From: Puniceibacterium sediminis
GTDB lineage: Bacteria; Pseudomonadota; Alphaproteobacteria; Rhodobacterales; Rhodobacteraceae
DNA length: 64,000 nucleotides
Assembly: GCF_900188035.1 (NCBI RefSeq)
Contig: NZ_FZNN01000001.1
Coordinates: 372,001-436,000, forward strand
Reading direction: 5' to 3'
Positions within the stretch are counted from its first letter, which is position 1. The number at the start of each line of letters is the position of its first letter. The notes under the pieces are model-generated. The model was not told where the DNA came from and made no database searches. It saw only the letters and a program-made list of their open reading frames with translations. Shown here piece by piece: positions 40,729-49,288 of this stretch. Position numbers and translations under genes: made by a program.

Positions 40729-41991
40729 ATGACGTCCATTTTCAGAACCACGGCTGCCGCGCTGGCGGTCAGCTTTGCCACCGCTCCGGTTGCCTTTGCC
40801 GAGGCGCATGCGCTGTCGGGTGATCTGGTGATATTTTCGGATATGTCCAATCCGGCGCCCCGCGCGGTGATGGAGGGGATGGTGGAGCGCTTTGGCGCGA
40901 TGCACCCGGATCTGAACATCGAGCTGACGGTGATCGACCGTGATGCGTTCAAAACGCAGATCCGCAATTTTCTGACCGCCAATGCCCCGGATGTGACCAA
41001 CTGGTACGCCGCCAACCGGATGCGGCCCTATGTGAAAGCGGGCCTGTTCGAGGACGTATCGGACCTGTGGGAAGAGCCCGAGATTGCCGAAAACCTGGCA
41101 TCGACCAAGGGGGCGATGACGCTGGATGGCAAGCAATGGGGCGTGGCCTATACCTATTACCAGTGGGGTGTTTATTATCGCAGCGACATCTATGATCAGT
41201 ACGGTCTGAGCGAGCCTGCAACCTGGGACGAGGAAAAGGCCAACTGTCAGGTGCTGCTGGACAACGGGGTCAAGTGCTATGCCATCGGGACCAAGTTCCT
41301 GTGGACGGCCGCCGGCTGGTTTGACTACCTCAACATGCGCACCAACGGCTATGATTTCCACGCGGCGCTGACCAATGGCGAAAAAAGCTGGACCTCGGAC
41401 GAGGTGCGGGCGACCTTTGCCCATTGGCGCGAGCTGATCGACATGGGGGCCTTTGTCGATAACCACCAGTCCTATAGCTGGCAGGAGGCGCTGCCCTTTA
41501 TCGTCAATGGCGATGCTGCCGCGTATCTGATGGGCAACTTTGCCGTGGCACCGCTGCGCGAGGCGGGGCTGGATGATTCCAAGCTGGATTTCTATCAGTT
41601 CCCGGCGATCAATCCTGATGTGGCGCTGGCAGAGGATGCACCGACCGATACCTTCCACATTCCGGCCAATGCCAAGAACAAGGAAGCGGCCCGGGAATTC
41701 CTGCGCTTTGTGGTTTCGACCGACAACCAGACGCTGATCAACGCGGGCGACGCGCTGGGGCAGCTGCCGGTGAACAGCGCCGCTTCGGTTGATGACGACA
41801 AGTTCCTGCAACAGGGTTTTCAGATGCTGTCATCCAACAGCCCCGGTGGCGTGGCGCAGTTCTTTGATCGCGATGCCCCGGCCGAAATGGCGGCAGCGGC
41901 GATGGAGGGGTTTCAGGAATTCATGGTGATCCCCGACAACCTTGACGACATCCTGCAGCGGCTCGAATCCGCGCGGTCGAGCATCTACTGA
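40729..41991 (+). CDS. extracellular sugar-binding protein of an ABC importer
   Basis: A 420-residue periplasmic receptor. The signal peptide ends near residue 25 (VAFAEAHA). The mature part is a family 1 solute-binding fold (LSGDLVIFSDMSNPAPRAVM; MTLDGKQWGVAYTYYQWGVY; SYSWQEALPFIVNGDAAAYLMG). AGGAG precedes the ATG well. It heads the operon with two permeases and alpha- and beta-galactosidases, so it probably binds raffinose-, melibiose- or galactoside-type oligosaccharides. A hairpin follows the gene directly. Confidence 0.92.
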   Translation: MTSIFRTTAAALAVSFATAPVAFAEAHALSGDLVIFSDMSNPAPRAVMEGMVERFGAMHPDLNIELTVIDRDAFKTQIRNFLTANAPDVTNWYAANRMRPYVKAGLFEDVSDLWEEPEIAENLASTKGAMTLDGKQWGVAYTYYQWGVYYRSDIYDQYGLSEPATWDEEKANCQVLLDNGVKCYAIGTKFLWTAAGWFDYLNMRTNGYDFHAALTNGEKSWTSDEVRATFAHWRELIDMGAFVDNHQSYSWQEALPFIVNGDAAAYLMGNFAVAPLREAGLDDSKLDFYQFPAINPDVALAEDAPTDTFHIPANAKNKEAAREFLRFVVSTDNQTLINAGDALGQLPVNSAASVDDDKFLQQGFQMLSSNSPGGVAQFFDRDAPAEMAAAAMEGFQEFMVIPDNLDDILQRLESARSSIY

Positions 41992-41998
41992 ACCGGGT

Positions 41999-42016
41999 GG
42001 CGGGGTGAACCCCGCC
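41999..42016 (+). terminator. stem-loop after the sugar-binding-protein gene
   Basis: GGCGGGGT (41999-42006) pairs perfectly with ACCCCGCC (42009-42016) over a 2-nt gap, 8 bases after the stop codon. There is no T-run, so it is better read as an RNA-stabilising or attenuating hairpin that favours receptor synthesis over the permeases downstream. Confidence 0.62.
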
Positions 42017-42095
42017 CTATGATGCCGGTCCGGGCGGTGAGGCGGGTTTCCCCTGGCCGCTGCCCGGACACACTGGCCGCCACAGGAGCCATCCC

Positions 42096-43013
42096 ATGAC
42101 CAACGCCGCGCTGCCAACCGCCCCGGACACGCGCCCGCGCAGACGCAATGCGCAGGCCATCGCGCCGTGGCTTTTCCTAGCGCCGGGGCTGCTGTTCTTT
42201 CTGTTCTACGTGATCTTTCCGGTGTTCCAGAGCTTCAACCTGTCGCTGTACAAATGGGACGGGCTGGGCACGCCGGAGTTTGTCGGGCTGAAGAACTACC
42301 GTGATCTGGGCAGTGACCGCGCCTTTGAGGTGTCGCTGTGGAACAATGTCAAATGGCTGGTGCTGTACCTTCTGGCGATCCCGGGGGGGCTGTTCATCGC
42401 GCTGTTCCTGAACCAGACGGTGCGGGGCATCCGGCTATACAAATCGCTGTTCTTCTTTCCCTTCGTGATCAGTCAGGTTGTGGTGGGGCTGGTGTTCAGC
42501 TGGTTTTATGACCCCACCTTCGGGCTGCTGAACGTGATGCTGGGCTGGGTCGGGCTGGGCCCGATCAACGTGCTGGGCGATCCGGCGCTGGTGACCTATG
42601 GCATTATCGTCGCGGGGCTTTGGCCGCAAACGGCCTATTGCATGATCCTTTATCTTACCGGGCTGAACGCCGTTGATCCCGAACAGGTCGAAGCGGCGCG
42701 GCTGGACGGGGCCAAGGGCTGGCGGATGCTGTGGTACGTGATCCTGCCGCAGCTGCGGCCGGCGACCTTTATCGCCTTTGTGGTGACGATCATCGGCGCG
42801 CTGCGCTCGTTTGACCTCATCTCGATCATGACCAACGGCGGGCCGTTCGGATCGAGCCGGGTGCTGTCGTTCTACATGTTCGAAAAGGCGCTGTCGGAAT
42901 ATGGATTCCGCATGGGGTACGGCGCGGCGATTGCCGTGGTGCTGTTCCTCATCATGCTGGTCTTTATCGCCTACTTCCTGTGGTCGATGTATCGCCAGGA
43001 GAGACCGAGGTGA
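42096..43013 (+). CDS. sugar ABC transporter permease, MalF type
   Basis: A 305-residue permease with about six hydrophobic segments and the cytoplasmic EAA loop EQVEAARLDGAKGWRMLWYVILP that docks the ATPase. The N-terminal polar tail and the WLFLAPGLLFFLFYVIFPV first helix fit the MalF/UgpA class. ACAGGAG precedes the start. It pairs with the MalG-type permease after a 119-bp gap that contains an inverted copy of the dispersed repeat. Confidence 0.92.
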   Translation: MTNAALPTAPDTRPRRRNAQAIAPWLFLAPGLLFFLFYVIFPVFQSFNLSLYKWDGLGTPEFVGLKNYRDLGSDRAFEVSLWNNVKWLVLYLLAIPGGLFIALFLNQTVRGIRLYKSLFFFPFVISQVVVGLVFSWFYDPTFGLLNVMLGWVGLGPINVLGDPALVTYGIIVAGLWPQTAYCMILYLTGLNAVDPEQVEAARLDGAKGWRMLWYVILPQLRPATFIAFVVTIIGALRSFDLISIMTNGGPFGSSRVLSFYMFEKALSEYGFRMGYGAAIAVVLFLIMLVFIAYFLWSMYRQERPR

Positions 43014-43033
43014 GCCTGTTTCAGCCCCGAAAA

Positions 43034-43103
43034 GTGCGTATTCGAAACGAGAAGAAGGGCAGGTCGCTTGTGCTTTCACTCTTTAAAGATAGGCAAAAAT
43101 GCG
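43034..43103 (-). repeat. dispersed intergenic repeat, copy D (inverted, diverged)
   Basis: Read on the minus strand this segment ends CCCTTCTTCTCGTTTCGAAT, matching the closing part of copies B and C. The opening part is recognisable but worn (GCCTATCTTTAAAG), and the central loop differs. It lies inside the importer operon, between the two permease genes, so transcripts must read through it. Confidence 0.45.
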
Positions 43104-43132
43104 ACTGTGCGACCTGTTGTGAGGGCTGAGAG

Positions 43133-43981
43133 ATGTTTCCGACGCCGATAGAAAAATCTTCGCGTGGCTGGCAGCTGGGGTATCAGGGATTGTTGCCTGT
43201 GGCTCTGATTGCCTGGCTCTTGCCGCTGATTGCGGTGGCGGTGTTTTCCATGAAACCGGATGTTGATTTCACCGCGGGCAATTACTGGGGTGTTCCGTCC
43301 CGCTTTGCGGGGTTTGAGAATTACGCCAAGGTGTTCTTTGAGAGCGACATGCCGCGCTACCTGATGAATTCGATCCTGATCACAGTGCCGACGGTGATCG
43401 GCGCGGTCGCGTTGTCGTGCATGACGGGCTTTGCGCTGGGGATTTACCGGTTCCGCAGCAATCTGTGGATCTTCTTCATGTTCGTTGCGGGCAATTTCGT
43501 GCCGTTCCAGATTTTGATGGTGCCGGTGCGGGATCTGACGTTGGGTCTGGGGCTGTATAATACCAAGCTGGGGCTGGTGCTGTTTCATGTCGCCTTTCAG
43601 ACCGGCTTCTGCACGCTGTTCATGCGCAATTTCATTCGTGCGCTGCCGTTCGAGTTGATCGAAGCGGCGCGGGTCGAGGGCGTGGCGGAATGGCGGATCT
43701 TCTGGTTCGTTGTGCTGCCGCTGATGAAACCCGCCATCGCGGCGCTGGCGGTGCTGATCTTTACCTTTATCTGGAACGATTATTTCTGGGCCGTGGTGCT
43801 GACACAGGGTGTCGAAAGCCAGCCGGTCACTGCCGGGATCACATCGTTCAACGCGCAGTACCGGGCGGCCTATCATCTGATGTCAGCCGGCAGCATCGTG
43901 GCCGCACTGCCGCCGGTGGCGATGTTCTTTCTGATGCAGAAGCATTTCATCGCCGGTCTGACGCTGGGTGCCGTCAAGTGA
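43133..43981 (+). CDS. sugar ABC transporter permease, MalG type
   Basis: A 282-residue permease with six hydrophobic segments and the EAA loop ELIEAARVEGVAEWRIFWFVVLP. The C-terminal end (MFFLMQKHFIAGLTLGAVK) is typical of MalG-class proteins. Its stop shares one base with the alpha-galactosidase ATG (TGATG), linking transport to hydrolysis. Confidence 0.92.
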   Translation: MFPTPIEKSSRGWQLGYQGLLPVALIAWLLPLIAVAVFSMKPDVDFTAGNYWGVPSRFAGFENYAKVFFESDMPRYLMNSILITVPTVIGAVALSCMTGFALGIYRFRSNLWIFFMFVAGNFVPFQILMVPVRDLTLGLGLYNTKLGLVLFHVAFQTGFCTLFMRNFIRALPFELIEAARVEGVAEWRIFWFVVLPLMKPAIAALAVLIFTFIWNDYFWAVVLTQGVESQPVTAGITSFNAQYRAAYHLMSAGSIVAALPPVAMFFLMQKHFIAGLTLGAVK

Positions 43982-46059
43982 TGCAGGTCTGGCGGTTGGA
44001 TGACGGGCGTCAGACCCTGGTGCTGAGTGCGCGGGCGGGCGAGATGGCCGAGGTGGTCTATTGGGGGCTTGCGCTGCCCGCGGATGAGGATCTGAAGGCG
44101 CTGGCCGCGATGGCGGTGCAGGATGTGACCGGCGGCATGATCGACGCCCTGCCGCCGCTGAGCCTGTGCCCCGAGGCGGGGCGCAGTTTTCCGGGGCAAC
44201 CGGGGCTGGTGTTGCGCAGTGCGCAGGGGGCATTGCTGAGCACGCGGCTGGTGTTTGAACGTGCCGAGGTGGCGGCGGGGCGGCTGACGCTGTGGCATCG
44301 CGATGCGGGGCTGGGGCTGCGCTATGGCGCGCATTTCGAACCCTGCCGCGACAGTCATGTGATCCGGGCCTGGGCCGAGCTGATGGCGGATCAGCATGTG
44401 CGGCTGGATTGGCTTGCGGCACCGGTGCTGCCCGCGCCGCAAGATGGCGGGATGGTGGATGTTTCGGGTCGCTGGATCGGGGAATTCCGGTTGAACAAGG
44501 TGGGTTGGCGACCGGGGGTGCATCTGCGTGAAAGCCGTCTGGGGCGCACGGATCATGCGCATTTTCCGGGCCTTCTGCTGACCGGGGCGGGGGCCACGAA
44601 TACGGCGGGCAGGGTGCACGGGTTGCATTATGGCTGGTCCGGCGGGCACAGGATGCTGGCCGAAGAGCTGCCGGACGGGCGGCGGCAGGTGCAATTTGGT
44701 CATGCGCAAGGGACCGAGTTGGAGCCTGCGCAGAGGTTCGAAACTGCTGTGCTGTTCCTGACCGTTTCGGACAGCGGGTTGAGTGGGGTCGGCACGGCGT
44801 TTCAGCGGCATCTGCGCGACCGCGTGGTGACATGGCCCATGCCGGATGCGCCGCGTCGCGTGCACTACAACTGCTGGGAAGCGGTGTATTTCGATCACAA
44901 CCTTGAAACGTTGAAGGATATTGCCAGCCGCGCGGCGGATCTGGGGGCCGAGCGGTTCGTGCTGGATGATGGCTGGTTCGGGCGGCGCGATGATGACACG
45001 ACCAGTCTGGGCGATTGGGGGATTGATCCGCGAAAATGGCCGGATGGCTTTGCGCCGTTCATCGAGCATCTGACGGCGCTGGGCATGAGCTTTGGCCTGT
45101 GGTTCGAACCGGAGATGGTGAACCTGAAAAGCGATCTGGCACGGGCGCATCCCGACTGGGTTCTGGGGCCTGAGGATCAGATCGAGGGGCGGCAGCAGCG
45201 GGTGCTGGATATGAGCCGGTCCGAGGTGCGGGACTATCTGTATGCGCGTATCGCGGCAGTGCTGGGGCGCTATCCGATCGATTATATCAAGTGGGATCAT
45301 AACCGCGTTTTGCCGATGCCGGATGCGCGACAGGCGCGCGGAACCTATGCGCTGATGGACCGGCTGCGCGCCGATTTCCCGGCGGTCGAGATTGAAAGCT
45401 GCGCATCGGGCGGCGGGCGGATTGATTTCGGTATCATGCAGCGCTGTTCGCGGATCTGGTTGTCAGACAGCAACGATGCGCTGGAACGGGCGCGCATCCA
45501 GCATGACGCGGCGCTGTTTCTGCCTGCCGCCGTGACAGGCAGCCATGTGGGGCCGCGACGGTGCCATACCTCGGGTCGGGTGATCGACATCCGGTTCCGT
45601 GCATGGGTTGCGGCGCAGCGGCAGATGGGGTTCGAGATGGACCCGCGCGAGCTGACGACCGAGGAGGCAGGCGTGTTGCAGCAGGTCACGCAGTGGTGGA
45701 AGGACAACCGCGACTGGCGGATGGCGGCGGATATCCTGCGGCTGGATAGCACTGACCCGGCGGTGCTGGCCGAGATGCAGCTGGCGCGCGACGCGGCGCG
45801 GTTCGTGGTCTTTGCCGCGCAGATGGGTGCATCCGATCAGATCGTGCCGCGCCCCCTGCGCCTGACGGGGTTGGAGCGGGATGCGCGGTATGACATCACA
45901 TTGGTGAACCGGGCCGAGGCTGTTGGCCTGTCCCGGGGGGTGCCGCTGCTCAAGTCGGCGGATGTGACGCTTTCGGGGGCGTACCTTATGCAGCACGGTC
46001 TGACCCTGCCGTGGTGTTTCCCGCAAACCATGTGGGTCGTTGAAGGCAAAAGAGCATGA
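43981..46059 (+). CDS. alpha-galactosidase, glycoside hydrolase family 36
   Basis: A 692-residue GH36 enzyme: an N-terminal beta-sandwich to about residue 285, then the barrel (HYNCWEAVYFDHN, FVLDDGWFG, GLWFEPEMV). The nucleophile is D439 in YIKWDHNR; the acid/base is probably D496 in WLSDSND. ESCASGGGRID lines the sugar site. It splits terminal alpha-galactose from raffinose- or melibiose-type sugars. There is no signal peptide, so it acts in the cytoplasm on imported sugar. The ATG at 43981 overlaps the permease stop; the earlier in-frame start at 43690 lies inside the permease gene and is rejected. Confidence 0.92.
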   Translation: MQVWRLDDGRQTLVLSARAGEMAEVVYWGLALPADEDLKALAAMAVQDVTGGMIDALPPLSLCPEAGRSFPGQPGLVLRSAQGALLSTRLVFERAEVAAGRLTLWHRDAGLGLRYGAHFEPCRDSHVIRAWAELMADQHVRLDWLAAPVLPAPQDGGMVDVSGRWIGEFRLNKVGWRPGVHLRESRLGRTDHAHFPGLLLTGAGATNTAGRVHGLHYGWSGGHRMLAEELPDGRRQVQFGHAQGTELEPAQRFETAVLFLTVSDSGLSGVGTAFQRHLRDRVVTWPMPDAPRRVHYNCWEAVYFDHNLETLKDIASRAADLGAERFVLDDGWFGRRDDDTTSLGDWGIDPRKWPDGFAPFIEHLTALGMSFGLWFEPEMVNLKSDLARAHPDWVLGPEDQIEGRQQRVLDMSRSEVRDYLYARIAAVLGRYPIDYIKWDHNRVLPMPDARQARGTYALMDRLRADFPAVEIESCASGGGRIDFGIMQRCSRIWLSDSNDALERARIQHDAALFLPAAVTGSHVGPRRCHTSGRVIDIRFRAWVAAQRQMGFEMDPRELTTEEAGVLQQVTQWWKDNRDWRMAADILRLDSTDPAVLAEMQLARDAARFVVFAAQMGASDQIVPRPLRLTGLERDARYDITLVNRAEAVGLSRGVPLLKSADVTLSGAYLMQHGLTLPWCFPQTMWVVEGKRA

Positions 46060-46166
46060 CTGACAAACCGCGCAGCGCCAACCGGAATGGCAAGCTGGAC
46101 AAGGGCATGGGGGCTGATTTTCTGGTGGGACAGGTGACTGGCTTTGTTACGCGGGGGGGCCGCTGA
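46056..46166 (+). CDS. candidate 36-residue small protein between alpha-galactosidase and SDR genes
   Basis: An ATG at 46056 overlaps the alpha-galactosidase stop (ATGA), and the TGA at 46164-46166 overlaps the SDR start (TGATG), so the frame exactly bridges the two genes. The product begins MTDKPRSANRNGKLDKGMG and ends VTGFVTRGGR; it is basic, with no recognisable domain or membrane segment. AAAAGAG stands upstream. It may be a real small protein, a leader that keeps ribosomes moving to the SDR start, or a remnant of a larger gene. Confidence 0.4.
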   Translation: MTDKPRSANRNGKLDKGMGADFLVGQVTGFVTRGGR

Positions 46167-46933
46167 TGAGTATGCCGAGCTTTCACGACCTCAAAGGCGC
46201 TTCGGTGTTCATCACCGGCGGCGGATCGGGCATTGGTGCGGCGCTGACCGAGGGGTTTCTGGCACAGGGGGCTAAGGTCGGTTTTGTGCAGCGATCGGGT
46301 GCCACGGATTTTGTCGCGGAGATGGCGGCGAAATACGATAGCGCGCCGCTGTTCGTGCCCTGTGATATCACCGATGTGGAGGCCCTGCGCGCTGCTATCG
46401 CGCAGGTGGCAGAGGCGCATGGGCCGATCACCGTGCTGGTGAACAATGCCGCCAATGACCGGCGTCACACGACCCTTGAGGTGGATGAGGCGTTCTGGGA
46501 CAAATCGCAGGCGATCAACCTCAAGGCATATTTCTTTGCCGCGCAGGCGGTGATCCCGGGGATGCAGGCCGCCGGGCAGGGGGCGATCGTGAACTTTTCG
46601 TCGATCAGCTATATGATGGGGAACGCGGGGTATCCGGCCTATACGACCGCCAATGGCGGCATCACGGCGATGACCCGGTCGCTGGCGCGGGAATTCGGGC
46701 CGGATCGTATCCGCGTCAACGCGATTGCGCCCGGCTGGGTGATGACGGACAAGCAGCGCGAGATGTGGGTCACGCCCGAGGCGCTGGCCGCGCATCTGGA
46801 ACGCCAATGCCTCAAGGAGGAAATCATGCCTGAAGATATCGTGGCGGCAGTGCTGTTTCTGGCCTCGTCAGCCAGCCGGATGATGACCGGGCAACTTATG
46901 GCCGTTGATGGCGGCGTGGTGGTGACGGGATGA
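46166..46933 (+). CDS. SDR family oxidoreductase, putative galactose 1-dehydrogenase
   Basis: A 255-residue short-chain dehydrogenase with cofactor loop TGGGSGIG (17-24), NNAAN (93-97), catalytic Asn N118, Ser S146 and Tyr Y159. The lysine expected four residues after the Tyr is Asn (Y159-TTA-N163). The C-terminal GWVMTDKQREMW resembles sugar 1-dehydrogenases. Oxidation of galactose to galactonolactone would fit the lactonase, kinase and aldolase genes that follow, but the missing Lys makes activity uncertain. It overlaps the kinase gene by 4 bp. Confidence 0.82.
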   Translation: MSMPSFHDLKGASVFITGGGSGIGAALTEGFLAQGAKVGFVQRSGATDFVAEMAAKYDSAPLFVPCDITDVEALRAAIAQVAEAHGPITVLVNNAANDRRHTTLEVDEAFWDKSQAINLKAYFFAAQAVIPGMQAAGQGAIVNFSSISYMMGNAGYPAYTTANGGITAMTRSLAREFGPDRIRVNAIAPGWVMTDKQREMWVTPEALAAHLERQCLKEEIMPEDIVAAVLFLASSASRMMTGQLMAVDGGVVVTG

Positions 46934-47838
46934 CAACTGCTGTGACATGGATTGCTGCCGACTGGGGTACTTCGCATCTGCGGGTCTGGTTGATGGACGG
47001 CGCAGGTGGCGTGATCGAGCGCCGCGCCAGCGCGGACGGCATGGGAACGCTGGCGCAGGACGGGTTTGAACCGGCGCTGCTGAAGCTGGTGGGCGATGTG
47101 CTGCCAGAGGGGCAAAGCACGCCGGTGATGATCTGCGGCATGGCCGGATCGCGGCAGGGCTGGGCCGAAGCGCCCTATGCCACGGTGCCCTGCACGCCGC
47201 CAGCGGCCGCGCAGGCACGGCTGGTTGGCACATCGGATCCGCGCCTGCGGGTGCGCATCCTGCCGGGGGTCAAGCAAGAGCATCCGGCGGATGTGATGCG
47301 CGGAGAAGAGACGCAGATCGCCGGTTTCCTGTCGCTGAACCCAGGATACGACGGGATCATCTGCCTGCCGGGGACGCATTCGAAATGGGCGCATATCTCG
47401 GCCGGGGAAATCGTGAGTTTCCGCACCTTCATGACCGGCGAATTGTTTGCGCTGCTGTCGGGGCAGTCCGTGCTGCGCCATTCGGTGGCGGCGTCGGGCT
47501 GGGACGAAGGGGCCTTTGCCGAGGCGGTGGACACGGTCATGTCGCGGCCCGAACGGCTGGCGGCGGATCTGTTTGGGCTGCGGGCCGGGGCGCTGTTGCA
47601 CGATCTGGACGGGGCAACTGCGCGGGCGCGTCTGTCGGGGATGCTGATCGGCGCCGAACTGGCGGCGGCGAAACCCTATTGGCTGGGGCAGCAGGTTGCG
47701 CTGCTGGGGGCGACTTCGGTTGCCGCACCATACCGCGCCGCGCTGATGGCGCAGTCGGTGCCGGTGACGCTGGCCGATGCAGAACGCATGACGCTGGAAG
47801 GGCTGAAGGCGGCCCAGGCAACGAAGGATACCAAATGA
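46930..47838 (+). CDS. dgoK: 2-dehydro-3-deoxygalactonokinase
   Basis: A 302-residue DgoK-family sugar kinase ([17 protein letters not shown] at the N-terminus; [32 protein letters not shown]). It phosphorylates 2-keto-3-deoxygalactonate at O6 with ATP, the step before aldol cleavage in the De Ley-Doudoroff galactose route. It overlaps its neighbours by 4 bp on both sides, and the matching aldolase gene comes next. Confidence 0.92.
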   Translation: MTTAVTWIAADWGTSHLRVWLMDGAGGVIERRASADGMGTLAQDGFEPALLKLVGDVLPEGQSTPVMICGMAGSRQGWAEAPYATVPCTPPAAAQARLVGTSDPRLRVRILPGVKQEHPADVMRGEETQIAGFLSLNPGYDGIICLPGTHSKWAHISAGEIVSFRTFMTGELFALLSGQSVLRHSVAASGWDEGAFAEAVDTVMSRPERLAADLFGLRAGALLHDLDGATARARLSGMLIGAELAAAKPYWLGQQVALLGATSVAAPYRAALMAQSVPVTLADAERMTLEGLKAAQATKDTK

Positions 47839-48443
47839 GCCGTGAAATCATCGCCATCCTGCGCGGCATCACCCCGCCCGAGGCCGCCGCCGTCACCGAG
47901 GCGCTGATCGCGGCGGGGATCACCAAGATCGAGGTACCGCTGAATTCGCCCGAGCCGTTCGTCAGCATCAAGGCGATGCTGGATGGGTTCGGTACGCAGG
48001 CGACCATTGGCGCGGGCACGGTTCTGGCCCCCGAAGAGGTGCTGCGTCTGGCACAGATCGGCGCGCATATGATCGTCTCGCCTGATTGCAATCAGCGTGT
48101 CATCATGGCGACGAAAAAGGCCGGGCTGCTGTCCTATCCGGGCATCATGACACCGACCGAGGCGTTCACCGCCCTGCGCACCGGCGCGGATGGGATCAAG
48201 CTGTTCCCCGGTTCGCTGATCGGGCCCGCGGGGTTGAAGGCCATCGGCGCGGTGCTGCCGAAGGGGACCAGGACCTATGCCGTGGGCGGCGTGGCTGCGG
48301 CCAACTTTGCCGAGTGGTTCGCGGCGGGGGCCACCGGGTTCGGGATTGGAACGGCGCTGTATGCACCGGGGCGGTCAGCTGCTGACATCGCGGCGCGTGC
48401 GCGTGATATGGTGGCCGCCTATGATGAAGGAGCGCCGAAATGA
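47835..48443 (+). CDS. dgoA: 2-dehydro-3-deoxy-6-phosphogalactonate aldolase
   Basis: A 202-residue class I aldolase of the KDPG/KDPGal family: IAILRGITP at the N-terminus, the acid/base Glu in [10 protein letters not shown], and the Schiff-base Lys in DGIKLFPGS. It splits KDPGal to pyruvate and glyceraldehyde 3-phosphate. The ATG at 47835 overlaps the kinase stop; longer in-frame starts fall inside dgoK. It completes the lower galactonate pathway. Confidence 0.92.
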   Translation: MSREIIAILRGITPPEAAAVTEALIAAGITKIEVPLNSPEPFVSIKAMLDGFGTQATIGAGTVLAPEEVLRLAQIGAHMIVSPDCNQRVIMATKKAGLLSYPGIMTPTEAFTALRTGADGIKLFPGSLIGPAGLKAIGAVLPKGTRTYAVGGVAAANFAEWFAAGATGFGIGTALYAPGRSAADIAARARDMVAAYDEGAPK

Positions 48444-49288
48444 GCCATCTGATCTACAGTGACACCGTTTGCCAGCTGGGCGAAGGCGCGCTCTGGCATC
48501 CGGAGACGCAGACGCTTTATTGGTTCGATATCTTGGGCAAACGGCTTTATGCCCGCGACAGCCGGGGCGAGAAGCATTGGGATTTTGACCGCATGTGTTC
48601 GGCCGCAGGCTGGATCGACGACACCAGGCTGCTGATCGCGTCCGAGAAGGATCTGTTCACCTTTGACACCGAAACGGCGGCCGAGGTGACGGTTTGCCCG
48701 CTGGAGGCTGACAATGACGTCACGCGGTCCAACGATGGCCGCGCCGACCCCTGGGGTGGTTTCTGGATCGGCACCATGGGCAAGGGGGCCGAACATCAGG
48801 CCGGGGCGATCTACCGCTTCTACAAGGGCGAGCTGCGGCTGCTTTACCCCGATATCACCATCTCGAATGCGATCTGCTTTGCGCCCGGTGGCGCCTATGC
48901 CTATTTCGCCGATACGCCCACGGGCATCATCCGGCGGGTGACGCTGGATGATGACGGCTGGCCCGCGTCCGAACCTGAGGACTGGCTGGATTTGAGCAGC
49001 GAGGGCCTGCGCCCGGACGGTGCTGTCTGTGACGGGCAGGGCAATCTGTGGAATGCCCAGTACGGCGCGGGGCGCGTGGCCTGCTATTCGCCCGAGGGGC
49101 AGTTCATGACCGCACTTGGCGTGGCGGCGGCGCAGACCACATGTCCGGCCTTTGGCGGCGCGGATCTGACCACGCTGTTCGTGACCTCGGCGGCCTATGG
49201 CGCGGCGGACAATGATCCGCTGGGCGGTGTCACCTTTTCCGTGGCGACGGGATACAAGGGGCAGGCGGCAAACCGGGTGCTGCTGTGA
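48440..49288 (+). CDS. SMP-30/gluconolactonase family sugar lactonase
   Basis: A 282-residue six-bladed propeller of the SMP-30 family. [19 protein letters not shown] contains the first metal-ligand Glu, [21 protein letters not shown] and [17 protein letters not shown] hold the Asn and Asp ligands. It should open galactonolactone to galactonate. It is coupled to dgoA by a 4-bp overlap and its stop overlaps the beta-galactosidase GTG start. Confidence 0.9.
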   Translation: MSHLIYSDTVCQLGEGALWHPETQTLYWFDILGKRLYARDSRGEKHWDFDRMCSAAGWIDDTRLLIASEKDLFTFDTETAAEVTVCPLEADNDVTRSNDGRADPWGGFWIGTMGKGAEHQAGAIYRFYKGELRLLYPDITISNAICFAPGGAYAYFADTPTGIIRRVTLDDDGWPASEPEDWLDLSSEGLRPDGAVCDGQGNLWNAQYGAGRVACYSPEGQFMTALGVAAAQTTCPAFGGADLTTLFVTSAAYGAADNDPLGGVTFSVATGYKGQAANRVLL

